DNA of 64,000 bases from an uncultured Phascolarctobacterium sp. (GTDB lineage Bacteria; Bacillota; Negativicutes; Acidaminococcales; Acidaminococcaceae): positions 1 to 64,000 of the forward strand of contig NZ_CAKPTG010000015.1 in the NCBI RefSeq assembly GCF_934190775.1, in the 5' to 3' direction. A program made the position numbers and the translations under genes. Within the stretch, counting starts at the first letter, position 1; the number at the start of each line of letters is the position of its first letter. The notes below the pieces were generated by a model, which worked only from the letters and a program-made list of their open reading frames with translations, was not told the DNA's origin and did not search any database. Shown piece after piece: positions 8,635 through 16,742 of this stretch.

Positions 8635-9635
8635 AATCTTTCCAACGCCTCCTTGATTTTCAAACCGACTTCATAAGCCAAATTTACAGGTACAGCATTA
8701 CCAACCTGTCTATATTGTGAAGCAACACTGCCACAAAACTTCCAATCATCAGGAAATGTCTGACAACGCGCATTTTCACGAATAGTAAACGGTCTTGCTT
8801 CTAATGGATGACATCTATCTGTTTGTTTTTGGCTAGGTGATGTAAGTACCGTAAGAGAAGGTTCATCAAGACTCATTCTTCTCAATATTCCTGTTCTGCC
8901 ACCCTCCATATCCCAACAGCTTTTCATGTACTCTTTAGCTATCACAGGATCAATATCACGCCAATAACCACCAGGCGGTACTAGCTCAAAAATTTTAGTT
9001 TTATATTCAGAATACAACGAGCCTTCACTTTTAGGGCAATCTAATAAAATATCTCTTAAAACAGGCTTATACTCATGTTGTTTTGGAAACTCAAAATATA
9101 CTTTCCCTAACAAATCATTGCGTATACCTATAGTTATTAATCGTTCCCGTTTTTGAGGTACGCCATAATTCCAAGCATTAAGAACTTCTTTTTGAATGGT
9201 ATAACCAGCTTGCTCAAAGATAGCAGTCATAGTTTCATAAGTTTTACCTTTATTATGGCTCAATAAACCTCTGACATTTTCAAACAAAAACATTTTAGGC
9301 TGTAACTTTTCAAGAAACAAAGCATAATGATAAAAAAGAGTACCACGCGCATCCTCTAAACCTAATCGTTTTCCAGCATAAGAAAATGCTTGACAAGGTG
9401 CACCGCCAGACAATAAATCAAGTTCTCCTTTTTTTAAGCCAAAAAAATCAGTTAAATTTAGTGATGATATTTTAGCAACATCACCTTCAATAACATTCCA
9501 ATATGGTCGATTTATACGCATTGTCGCACACGCATCTGCGTCAAATTCATTTAAAGCCAACGTGTGAAATCCTGCTTTTTCAATGCCGAGCGCCAGACCA
9601 CCAGCACCAGCAAATAACTCTATTGTAGTAAGCAT
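8631..9635 (-). CDS. DNA (cytosine-5-)-methyltransferase
   Basis: 334 residues with the ordered C5-methyltransferase motifs: I (ELFAGAGGLALG), IV with the catalytic Cys (GGAPCQAFS), VI (ENVRG), VIII (QKRERL) and X (QVGNAVP). It would protect host DNA from the overlapping Eco47II-like nuclease, so a GGNCC target is expected. AAGGGGG lies about 13 nt before the ATG, with a second purine run directly abutting it. With the downstream nuclease and upstream vsr it makes a complete type II cassette. Confidence 0.93.
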   Translation of the reverse strand: MLTTIELFAGAGGLALGIEKAGFHTLALNEFDADACATMRINRPYWNVIEGDVAKISSLNLTDFFGLKKGELDLLSGGAPCQAFSYAGKRLGLEDARGTLFYHYALFLEKLQPKMFLFENVRGLLSHNKGKTYETMTAIFEQAGYTIQKEVLNAWNYGVPQKRERLITIGIRNDLLGKVYFEFPKQHEYKPVLRDILLDCPKSEGSLYSEYKTKIFELVPPGGYWRDIDPVIAKEYMKSCWDMEGGRTGILRRMSLDEPSLTVLTSPSQKQTDRCHPLEARPFTIRENARCQTFPDDWKFCGSVASQYRQVGNAVPVNLAYEVGLKIKEALERL

Positions 9636-9660
9636 CCTTACATATTATCCCCCTTAAATA

Positions 9661-10083
9661 TTATTGTCCAAAACTTTTCCTTATTGAAATATAACGAAGC
9701 ACATCATCGATACAATTAGGCAAATTGTTTTGAATATCATCCTCCCAAAAACGTAAAACAATCCACCCATTATCTCTTAATTCAATAGTATTTTCCAAAT
9801 CACGTTCTACATTACGCCTAATTTTTTCATTCCAATAACTGGAATTATGCTTTATAGGACGTTTCTGCAGCTCTTTACCATGCCAAAAATTTCCATCACA
9901 AAACACAGCAATCTTATATTTAGTAATTACTATATCAGGGTGACAATCAAAAACCTTAAAATTTTTTCGGTATCTAATACCTTTATGCCACAATGCTTTT
10001 CTTAGGCGCACCTCTATCCCAGTATCAGAACCTTTTATTGATTTCATTATCTTCGAACGCGTAATGGTTGTTTCCAGCTTCAT
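9661..10083 (-). CDS. vsr: Very short patch repair endonuclease Vsr
   Basis: 140 residues from ATG 10083, with a weak GGTG 6 nt upstream; an upstream GTG at 10095 would add four residues. Vsr hallmarks are the N-terminal RSKIMKSIKGSDT-like segment, FKVFDCHPDIVI around the catalytic Asp, FCDGNFWHG and the late WIVLRFWEDDI. Vsr nicks next to T:G mismatches that arise by deamination of 5-methylcytosine. It lies 25 nt upstream of the cytosine methyltransferase gene, the usual association. Confidence 0.92.
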   Translation of the reverse strand: MKLETTITRSKIMKSIKGSDTGIEVRLRKALWHKGIRYRKNFKVFDCHPDIVITKYKIAVFCDGNFWHGKELQKRPIKHNSSYWNEKIRRNVERDLENTIELRDNGWIVLRFWEDDIQNNLPNCIDDVLRYISIRKSFGQ

Positions 10084-10177
10084 TATATTCACCACACAAG
10101 TTGTGTTTGCTTATATATTTTACCATATGTTTACAATTCTTTCGAGTAAACGAACTGTGAAATAGCATATAACATAC

Positions 10178-10233
10178 AAAAAAGCTGCTGCCATTTCAGT
10201 ATTACTATAAGCAAAACCGAAAATGGCAACAGC
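10178..10233 (-). terminator. Terminator of the PAP2 gene
   Basis: Arms 10184-10196 and 10221-10233 (GCTGTTGCCATTT pairing with AAATGGCAGCAGC) are followed on the minus strand by TTTTTTG. It directly follows the PAP2 stop codon. Confidence 0.8.
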
Positions 10234-10241
10234 CTGAAATT

Positions 10242-10979
10242 TTACTCTCTCTTCTTCACAAACCATCTCAGCGGCAGCTTCTGTTCCAGCCAGCTGATAA
10301 AGATATCTGCCAACGGTGTCAGCAAAATCCAGCTTAAAACAAGCAGCACAAAGGAAACAGAGCCTACAAAAACATCGGTAAACCAATGTGCGCCACCCAT
10401 AATGCGGGGAAGGGAAAAAATAACAAATACAGCAAGTGCTTTAATGAAAGCGTCCTTGCCGATATATTTCCACATATACACAGCAAATATCAACAGCATC
10501 ATGCCATGGTCACCAGGGAAGCTGCTACCGGAGCGGTCCTTGGCAGGCCAGCCGCTCAGCTGGCTAACCCAGTTTACATTATGATACAGCTGATCAAAAT
10601 AAACAGATGCACTCACGCGATCAATCGGCAGTAATTTATCAAACTGCTTAATAATTACCGCGCTCACCAGCATAGCAACGCCGATGCAGAACAACCAGCG
10701 CTTACCTTCAACATTACTTTTACGATAATAGCTGTAAAAAATCGCCAGCATCGCCACAAACGCCACCACATCAAAGGCACGCAGATTAACAAAAGCCGTA
10801 AAATACGTAAAGGCTGTTCCCTTAGCCAGCTGTTGGTTAAAGAAATAGAATACGCTCTGGTCAAGTGCCAGCCACGGTCCGTGATAGCCGGCGGTAGGGG
10901 TGCTTGCCAGCCAGCTGCCCAAAAGCAGTGCGCCCAGGATATTACAGATAATTATCCAGATCAGGTTATTTTTCTTCAT
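10242..10979 (-). CDS. PAP2-superfamily membrane phosphatase
   Basis: 245 residues from ATG 10979; GAGGAG is 6 nt upstream, unlike the earlier in-frame start at 11006. About six hydrophobic segments are visible. The phosphatase signature appears as KQFDKLLPIDR, SFPGDHG (PSGH-like, with Asp in the third position) and LPRIMGGAHWFTD (SR-x5-H-x3-D-like, with Pro for Ser). Likely substrates are membrane lipid phosphates such as undecaprenyl pyrophosphate, phosphatidate or lipid A. It is monocistronic and sits at the edge of the AT-rich defence island. Confidence 0.82.
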   Translation of the reverse strand: MKKNNLIWIIICNILGALLLGSWLASTPTAGYHGPWLALDQSVFYFFNQQLAKGTAFTYFTAFVNLRAFDVVAFVAMLAIFYSYYRKSNVEGKRWLFCIGVAMLVSAVIIKQFDKLLPIDRVSASVYFDQLYHNVNWVSQLSGWPAKDRSGSSFPGDHGMMLLIFAVYMWKYIGKDAFIKALAVFVIFSLPRIMGGAHWFTDVFVGSVSFVLLVLSWILLTPLADIFISWLEQKLPLRWFVKKRE

Positions 10980-11129
10980 ATAGTCTCCTCGTATTTCAAA
11001 TTCCACTGTCCCTCAGATATCACCTAAAGTTCAGTTAACAAATTTACGTAAATATGATACCATATAATTGAGGATTATATAAGTCTTTTCTGAGGATTTT
11101 TCCTATCAGCTTCCAAAGGAGTGAGAATT

Positions 11130-11690
11130 ATGCGCAAGCTGCTTTTACTGTTAACCTGCTTATTGATGTGCTGCTGCAGCGCGCTGGCGCTCGCCGCAGA
11201 AAAAACTAAGGCTGCAGATGATGCTGACTCAATCAAACCGATTGAAATCATCAGCGTAGCAGTAATGAATGAACGATTGCAGGCCGGCAGTAACGAAGAC
11301 CTGCTATATGTAAAAATTAAAGATGACAGGGTAGAGGTTTACCAAGGGTTGGCAACAGACCGCTCTTTGCGTAAGCAGTTGATTTTGGCCATGCCCAATA
11401 CAGAAATGCTGCGCTTATATACCAATAACAAGGATACCTTTGCGCAGATGAACAAAATGCTCAGCGATTATGAAAGCTCCAATACCAACTTCAACGGCTA
11501 TAAGATTATCACTGATAAGGATACACCGAAAAAGCTGGACAACGGCGGTAAAATCTATCGCCTGTGGTTTATGAAGATTGAACGTGAAAAGCAAAGCCGC
11601 AGGGGTGGCTGGAACTTCCCGATTGGCATAGGTATCGGCATTGGCGGCGGCCATCACCACCATGGCCCCTGGATTGGTGTAGGGTGGTAA
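11130..11690 (+). CDS. Exported protein with Gly/His-rich C-terminus, unknown function
   Basis: 186 residues from ATG 11130 (AAGGAG at 8 nt). A strongly hydrophobic N-terminus with a Cys cluster (LLMCCCSALALAA) acts as a signal peptide; the Cys triplet could also suggest a lipoprotein, but a clean lipobox is absent. The C-terminus is Gly/Ile alternating followed by GGGHHHHGPW, a possible metal-binding tail. The middle (about residues 40-150) resembles no family I can name. It is a single gene ended by the 11732 hairpin. Confidence 0.7.
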   Translation: MRKLLLLLTCLLMCCCSALALAAEKTKAADDADSIKPIEIISVAVMNERLQAGSNEDLLYVKIKDDRVEVYQGLATDRSLRKQLILAMPNTEMLRLYTNNKDTFAQMNKMLSDYESSNTNFNGYKIITDKDTPKKLDNGGKIYRLWFMKIEREKQSRRGGWNFPIGIGIGIGGGHHHHGPWIGVGW

Positions 11691-11731
11691 AAAATATAGC
11701 GTTTGCCACACAAAAAACTTTAGAACAGCAA

Positions 11732-11766
11732 AAGAGCAGTCTGCATCTGCACAGACTGCTCTTCTT
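11732..11766. terminator. Bidirectional terminator
   Basis: A perfect 12-bp stem (AAGAGCAGTCTG at 11732-11743 with its complement at 11752-11763) lies between two convergent genes. T-runs occur on either side, loosely. Confidence 0.75.
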
Positions 11767-11776
11767 GTATTTTAAA

Positions 11777-12766
11777 TTATTTACTTTCCAGCTTCATGCG
11801 ACGTTCAGCAACACCGTTAAGGAAGTACAGCGCCAACCAGCAGCCAACATGAGATGCTGTTTGCAAAGTACCGTTTTCCGGATAAATTTCTACGAAATCC
11901 AGAGAGCAGGCACCGGCGAGAGCTGCCTCATGCACCATGCTCAACAGCTCATAGCTGGTCAGACCGCCCATATCTTGCGGGCCTTGCGGCATATAAGCAG
12001 CGTCCAGAGCATCGGCACAGATAGTAATATAAATTACTTCCGTATCCTTGGAAACTACAGCCAAAGCTTTTTTAATAGCGGCCTTCCAGCCTTCTTCTTT
12101 AATCTCGCGGCAGGGAATAACGGTAGCACCATATTTTTGGGCGTTTCTGTATTCCTGCTGATGATTACGCGGTCCGCGGATACCGATATGAGCAATCTTG
12201 GTTGCATCCATATTGGGGTCATTATACAGCTGGAAGAACGGAGAGCAACGAGAGTATTTGTCATCACCGAAGTTATCGTAGTTATCCAGATGTGCATCAA
12301 AATGCAGTACGCCTACTTTTTTCGGATGGCGTTTAGCCATTTCGCTAATCAGCGGATAAGCGATACCATGGTCACCGCCTAAAACAATAGGCACACATTT
12401 GGCATCCAGCAGCTCGCCATATCTTTCACGAATCTGTGCAAAGGTAAATTCATAGTTACCATTTTGTACAGCAACGTCGCCATAATCACCACCGGTCAGA
12501 TGTTCAAAAGAGTCAATATCAAAATCAGGCAGATAGCCGGTATAGCGAATAGAAGCAGTACGGATGGATTTAGGACCATCAGTGCAGGAGGAATAACCGC
12601 CAATAGTGCAGCCGCCTTCCCAAGGCACACCCATAACAGCAACATCAACCTTCTTTAAATCTTCCTTGTTTTCCAATACAGGCAGATTCAAGAATGTCGG
12701 AACGCCACTATAAATATTAGTCGGTAAAAAATTAGGGTCATAGATAGTAGGTCTACTGTCTTTCAT
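11777..12766 (-). CDS. Agmatinase/arginase-superfamily protein with altered metal site
   Basis: 329 residues. Ureohydrolase landmarks include WEGG, DGPKSIRTAS, LGGDHG and FDAHLD (metal ligands His, Asp, His, Asp) and the late GGLTS and DFVEIYP. The motif that should read FDIDxLDP is ICADALDA, so the Asp that bridges both Mn ions in characterised members is Cys. The usual HG substrate loop is also replaced (SRCSPFF). It is downstream of the NRAMP-like transporter (49-nt gap) and probably co-transcribed. It may act on an unusual guanidino or amidine compound, use a different metal, or be non-hydrolytic. The fold is certain, the activity is not. Confidence 0.85.
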   Translation of the reverse strand: MKDSRPTIYDPNFLPTNIYSGVPTFLNLPVLENKEDLKKVDVAVMGVPWEGGCTIGGYSSCTDGPKSIRTASIRYTGYLPDFDIDSFEHLTGGDYGDVAVQNGNYEFTFAQIRERYGELLDAKCVPIVLGGDHGIAYPLISEMAKRHPKKVGVLHFDAHLDNYDNFGDDKYSRCSPFFQLYNDPNMDATKIAHIGIRGPRNHQQEYRNAQKYGATVIPCREIKEEGWKAAIKKALAVVSKDTEVIYITICADALDAAYMPQGPQDMGGLTSYELLSMVHEAALAGACSLDFVEIYPENGTLQTASHVGCWLALYFLNGVAERRMKLESK

Positions 12767-12815
12767 TAAAATATCCTTCTTTCCTAGTCAAAAATTCACT
12801 ATTTTATACATAAGA

Positions 12816-14060
12816 TCAGAACAGGCTGATAACGCTGCTAAGACCAAGATATAAGCTGATTAAGAAGATTATCCAGCCTAATGCAGTTTGCAGAGTACTG
12901 TTAGTAAATTCACCCATGATTTTCTTGCTGCAGGTAAGGTAAACTGTTACGCCTACAACTACAGGCAGAACGATACCGTTAACAGCCTGTGCCGTCATAA
13001 TCAGCGCAATCGGATTAAAGCCGAAAGCGGAGATAACAATACCGGTTACAAGAACTGCTGCATTAGTGATGATGAAGCGTTTATCGCTTCTGTCAGTCTT
13101 CCAGCCCCACAAGCCGGCAAGCACATAGGATACACCCATCGGTGTGCATACAGCGCTGGAAATACCGGCAGCAACCAGGCCTACAGCCATAAACGGCTGA
13201 GCAAAATCACCAAGAGTGGGCTGCAGCTGAACTGCCATATCCATAGCATTTTTAACGGTCATGCCCTGCATAACGGCAGCGGAGGTAATCAAAATCGCAC
13301 CGGTTACAATGCCACCGATAATCATCGGAATGTTAGTACCAAAGGCAACCAATGGCAGCTCTTCGGCGCTATGCCAGGTACGCTTAGCGCTGGCAGCATG
13401 TAAAAACATATTATACGGAACAACGGTAGTACCAATCAAAGCCAGGCAGGTCATCAAAGAACCTTCCGGAATATGCGGTACAAGACCGCCAAACAATTCG
13501 CCAAGATTAGGTTGTACAACAATCATTGTAATCAGAAAAACAATGCACATAACTACAACGCAGACAGCCAAAAGCTTTTCCAGATATTTCAAAGCATCAC
13601 CGGCAAAGCTCAAAAGCACCATAATGCACAGGCCCCAAATAGGTGCGATGATATGTGTCGAAACGCCGGTCAAGGCGCTGACACCCAAAGCAGTGCCGGT
13701 CAAATCTCCGCCCATATAAGCAAAGCCGCCTACGGCGATAGCAACAGCAACCAGACCTACAAGGAATTTTCTAAGCAGCGGACGGTCATCAAAAGCAATC
13801 TGCAAAGTTTCTGCCAGATCCTTTTGAGTTACTACGCCCAAACGCGCTGCCATACCTTGTGTAACAATAACAGCAATTACAGAAAAGACTATGCACCATA
13901 ATAATTCATAGCCATAACCGGCGCCGGCTCTGGTGGAGCTTGTTACGGTACCGGGACCGATAAAGGAACCGCAGATTAAAAAACCTGGTCCCAAAGCAGC
14001 TAATTTTTCTTTAAAAGTAAAGTGACGCGGTGCTTTAGCACCATTTGTTTCCTTTTGCAT
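12816..14060 (-). CDS. NRAMP-superfamily transporter lacking canonical metal ligands
   Basis: 414 residues from ATG 14060; GAGGGGG is 7 nt upstream, while the longer frame begins inside that SD. About eleven hydrophobic helices are visible. Start of TM1 is LGPGFLICGSFIGPGT, where metal-transporting NRAMPs carry DPGN, so the metal-binding Asp is Gly. TM6 reads VVPYNMFLHA where MPHN is expected, so the soft-metal Met is missing. Transport of a non-metal substrate is therefore plausible, perhaps the substrate of the downstream ureohydrolase. A sigma-A promoter lies at 14151-14179, and direct repeats occur in its 5' UTR. Confidence 0.85.
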   Translation of the reverse strand: MQKETNGAKAPRHFTFKEKLAALGPGFLICGSFIGPGTVTSSTRAGAGYGYELLWCIVFSVIAVIVTQGMAARLGVVTQKDLAETLQIAFDDRPLLRKFLVGLVAVAIAVGGFAYMGGDLTGTALGVSALTGVSTHIIAPIWGLCIMVLLSFAGDALKYLEKLLAVCVVVMCIVFLITMIVVQPNLGELFGGLVPHIPEGSLMTCLALIGTTVVPYNMFLHAASAKRTWHSAEELPLVAFGTNIPMIIGGIVTGAILITSAAVMQGMTVKNAMDMAVQLQPTLGDFAQPFMAVGLVAAGISSAVCTPMGVSYVLAGLWGWKTDRSDKRFIITNAAVLVTGIVISAFGFNPIALIMTAQAVNGIVLPVVVGVTVYLTCSKKIMGEFTNSTLQTALGWIIFLISLYLGLSSVISLF

Positions 14061-14110
14061 TATATAATGCCCCCTCAAAAAAATAAATGTGCCAGACGTT
14101 TTCGCTTTAC

Positions 14111-14140
14111 ATTATCGTTTTTCTTTTTATATTATCGTCT
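14111..14140. promoter_or_regulatory. Direct repeats ATTATCGTYT, candidate IclR operator
   Basis: ATTATCGTTT (14111-14120) and ATTATCGTCT (14131-14140) are spaced exactly 20 bp, two helical turns, just downstream of the transporter promoter. A third copy lies at 15208-15217. Location beyond the start site suggests repression. The binding protein is inferred to be the adjacent IclR regulator. Confidence 0.45.
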
Positions 14141-14150
14141 GTTAGTATTT

Positions 14151-14179
14151 CTTATATCACTTTACAGTAGCTCTGTCAA
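14151..14179 (-). promoter_or_regulatory. Sigma-A promoter of the NRAMP-ureohydrolase operon
   Basis: On the minus strand TTGACA (14174-14179) and TATAAG (14151-14156) are separated by 17 bases. The start site would be near 14144, about 85 nt before the transporter start codon. Confidence 0.7.
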
Positions 14180-14372
14180 GATTTTTTTCTCCCATTTATC
14201 CAAAATATCTCCACATATTACATTTTCAGATATTTTACTTGTTGAAATGGCGAATTAGCCTGCACTAATCAAAAATAACGTAATACAAAAGAGGTTAGAC
14301 AGCTCTTTATTGTCAGTCTAAATATATGTTATAATATCTTTAATGTATAACGGATATCGAAGGAGCATTATC

Positions 14373-15149
14373 ATGACTACTACTACACCAAAGCTAATTC
14401 AATCAGTCCAACGCGCTATTGATATTCTCAACTGCTTCACCAACAGTAAACCCGAGATAGGCATCAACGAAATCAGCGCCAAAACAAAACTGAACGTCAA
14501 CACAGCCCGCGGACTTATCAATACAATGGTAGCAAACAATCTGCTGCTTTTAGACCATGACACTAATCATTACCGTCTGGGTAGCTTTTTTCTGAGCAAA
14601 GCTGGCATCATCCAAAGCCAAATCCGTTCTTATATCATTCTCTGTAAACCTCTGATGAACGCGTTAGCAGAAAAGTATCATATAACTGCCAGCCTGCAGA
14701 TTGTCAATCAGGATGAAATTGTCACGATTTATTGTGCCTATCCCGTCAGCACCTCTTATTACATCACCTTGTCAGAATATACACCTCTGCCAGAATACGT
14801 TACCTCATCAGGCAAGCTGCTTTTAAAGCATGTACTGCTTCCTGCACGTCCTGATTATCTGGACGATATTGAATTTAAGCCCTATACGCCGTATACCTTA
14901 AAAAATAAACAGGAACTGCAAAAACAGCTAGATGAAATTACGGTTAAAGGCTATTCTGTGGAAAAAGAAGAATTTAATCTTGATGTCGGCAGTATCGCTG
15001 TACCAATTTTTGATTTAAATAAAGACCTCATCGGCACTGTCAGTGTCACTGTCTTTGCCAGTGCCATGCCCCGTCTGGAAAAAAATTTAGTGCATGACCT
15101 GAAGCAGATTGCTGATCAGGTCGGCGGTTTGATTGGTACGCAAAAATAA
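14373..15149 (+). CDS. IclR family transcriptional regulator
   Basis: 258 residues from ATG 14373 (AAGGAG 7 nt upstream). An N-terminal winged helix-turn-helix (SVQRAIDILNCF to the LGSFFLSKAG segment, residues about 9-80) is followed by the IclR effector-binding domain (YVTSSGKLLLKH, DVGSIAVPIFD). It is divergent from the NRAMP-ureohydrolase operon and upstream of the ATC hydrolase-like gene, making both likely targets. The effector is unknown. A terminator follows directly. Confidence 0.92.
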   Translation: MTTTTPKLIQSVQRAIDILNCFTNSKPEIGINEISAKTKLNVNTARGLINTMVANNLLLLDHDTNHYRLGSFFLSKAGIIQSQIRSYIILCKPLMNALAEKYHITASLQIVNQDEIVTIYCAYPVSTSYYITLSEYTPLPEYVTSSGKLLLKHVLLPARPDYLDDIEFKPYTPYTLKNKQELQKQLDEITVKGYSVEKEEFNLDVGSIAVPIFDLNKDLIGTVSVTVFASAMPRLEKNLVHDLKQIADQVGGLIGTQK

Positions 15150-15160
15150 GCCTTTTAAAC

Positions 15161-15200
15161 AATCTCGTTGCTTCCTTGCGCAAGTAACGAGATTTTCTTT
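15161..15200 (+). terminator. Terminator of the IclR gene
   Basis: A stem of 13 nt arms (15161-15173 with 15183-15195; AATCTCGTT core) is followed by TTTTCTTTTT. Confidence 0.8.
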
Positions 15201-15202
15201 TT

Positions 15203-15217
15203 ACGATATTATCGTTT
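15203..15217. promoter_or_regulatory. Palindromic copy of the ATTATCGT motif
   Basis: ACGAT-ATT-ATCGT is an inverted repeat that contains ATTATCGTTT, the same decamer seen twice at 14111-14140. It sits 20 bp before the -35 of the next gene and is a candidate site for the same regulator. Confidence 0.4.
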
Positions 15218-15236
15218 TGAAATTTGAAATTTCGTC

Positions 15237-15265
15237 TTGTATGATTTGCGACTTTTTTGTATAAT
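15237..15265 (+). promoter_or_regulatory. Promoter of the ATC hydrolase-like gene
   Basis: TTGTAT (15237-15242) and TATAAT (15260-15265) are 17 bases apart, with TG directly before the -10. Confidence 0.6.
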
Positions 15266-15327
15266 GCATATGAGCTATATAGGTTTCCGTATATAGTCCA
15301 ATGCAAAACAAGTGAGGGATTATTAAA

Positions 15328-15807
15328 ATGCAAGAAGAAGTTAAAGAACCGGTTTCCATGTTTGTTTTATTTGCCAGAATGTTTTCTATTACCGCCAAAA
15401 ATCTGGAAAAAGAATTTGGCGAAAAAGGCCTGAAGGTCTTAGAAGACAGCGTTAAAGAATTTGGTATTGAACGCGGCAAGGACATTGCTGCCCGCGCCAA
15501 AGCCAACGGCAAAGAAAATACGCTTGAAAATTATCTGGATAACTACGATATGGGCCGCAGCGAAGAATTCGGTTACGATACTATTTATAAGCAAGACGGT
15601 ATTCATCAGGATTTTCACCGCTGTGTATTTGCCAAAACCTGGATGGATGCAGATGAAGAAAAATACGGACGCATTTATTGCGAAAACATCGATCCCGCTA
15701 TCGCCGAAGGCTATAACGAAAATATGGAATGTGTGCATGACCATATCATGTATGCAGATGGTCATTGCACCTTCTGCTTCCGTATGAAAGAAAACAATAA
15801 AAAATAA
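15328..15807 (+). CDS. L-2-amino-thiazoline-4-carboxylic acid hydrolase family protein
   Basis: 159 residues. The C-terminal half carries the pattern of the ATC_hydrolase family (PF14196): CENIDPAIAEGYNENMECVHD followed by ADGHCTFCF, with conserved Cys and His residues suggestive of a metal or catalytic site. The founding activity opens the ring of L-2-amino-thiazoline-4-carboxylate to a carbamoyl-cysteine, but many family members are untested. It stands next to methionine uptake and sulfur amino acid genes, with an N-carbamoyl amino acid amidohydrolase gene 4.3 kb away, which would complete the route to L-cysteine. It has its own promoter and terminator. Confidence 0.75.
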   Translation: MQEEVKEPVSMFVLFARMFSITAKNLEKEFGEKGLKVLEDSVKEFGIERGKDIAARAKANGKENTLENYLDNYDMGRSEEFGYDTIYKQDGIHQDFHRCVFAKTWMDADEEKYGRIYCENIDPAIAEGYNENMECVHDHIMYADGHCTFCFRMKENNKK

Positions 15808-15835
15808 TAATTGCAAACTATACCGATGAATAAAA

Positions 15836-15886
15836 ACTCCCCTTAATATACTGTACATTTGCTGCAGCTGATATTAATGGGAGCTT
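15836..15886. terminator. Bidirectional terminator between convergent genes
   Basis: ACTCCCCTTAATAT (from 15836) pairs with ATATTAATGGGAGC (to about 15884), with T-runs on both strands. It serves the ATC hydrolase-like gene and metQ. Confidence 0.75.
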
Positions 15887-15907
15887 TTCTATATATTTTT
15901 TTCTACA

Positions 15908-16711
15908 TTAAAATGCAGGCTCAATGGTTCCTTTATATTTATCGGCAATAAACTTCTTCACAGCCTCAGACTGGTAAGCCTTCACAAAAGCCTTGTAAGC
16001 CTCTTTATCCTTATCATTGTTGCGGGCAGCAATAATCATTACAGCCAGCGGTTCGTCCTTAGGCTCAAGGAAGATATTCTGCTTTTTAACATCCAGGCCA
16101 CCGCTCATTACATAGTTCATGGTAATAGCAGCAGCATCTACATCAGCCAGGCTGCGCGGCAGCTGTGCTGCCTCCAGCTCCTTAAATTTCAGATGCTTAG
16201 GATTATCGACAACATCCTTCGGAGTAGCCTTCATGCCCACGCCATCCTTCAATTTCAACAGGCCGGCGCGCTGCAAAAGCAGCAGACCGCGACCGCCGTT
16301 TGTCGGGTCATTAGGAATAGCAATCGTCGCACCATCAGGAATATCCTTAACATCATGCACCTTATCGCTATAAATGCCCATGCGCATTAAAATAGCATTG
16401 CCGATGGGTACAAGGTCAGTCTTGTTCGTCTTGTTGAAATTATCCAGGAAGGGCTTATGCTGGTAGCTTACCAAATCCAGCTCACCATCCGCCAAAGCCT
16501 TATCCGGCGTAACGTAATCAGAGAACTCCACAACCTGTACCTTCAGGCCACTTTTGGCCGCTTCCTTGGCCGCAGCCTCCACAACCTCGGCATGGGGACC
16601 GGCGGTAGCACCAACCTTAATCGTTGTTTGAGCCTGTTTATCACCGCCGCCGCAGCCTGCTGCTGCCAATGCCACTACAGATAACGCAATAACCAATAAT
16701 TTTTTCAACAT
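15908..16711 (-). CDS. metQ: Methionine ABC transporter substrate-binding lipoprotein MetQ
   Basis: 267 residues with a clear lipoprotein signal (LAAAGC, Cys20). The mature part matches MetQ/NlpA: KVGATAGPHAEV, SYQHKPFLDNF, IAIPNDPTNGGRGL and the late AAITMNYV segment. It delivers methionine to MetNI, yet no metN or metI is adjacent, so the ATPase and permease must be elsewhere. Expression is set by a tRNA-Met T-box leader directly upstream, which argues that methionine itself is the ligand. Confidence 0.92.
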   Translation of the reverse strand: MLKKLLVIALSVVALAAAGCGGGDKQAQTTIKVGATAGPHAEVVEAAAKEAAKSGLKVQVVEFSDYVTPDKALADGELDLVSYQHKPFLDNFNKTNKTDLVPIGNAILMRMGIYSDKVHDVKDIPDGATIAIPNDPTNGGRGLLLLQRAGLLKLKDGVGMKATPKDVVDNPKHLKFKELEAAQLPRSLADVDAAAITMNYVMSGGLDVKKQNIFLEPKDEPLAVMIIAARNNDKDKEAYKAFVKAYQSEAVKKFIADKYKGTIEPAF

Positions 16712-16742
16712 AATTCATCGTCTCCTTTGTAAAACTAAAATA

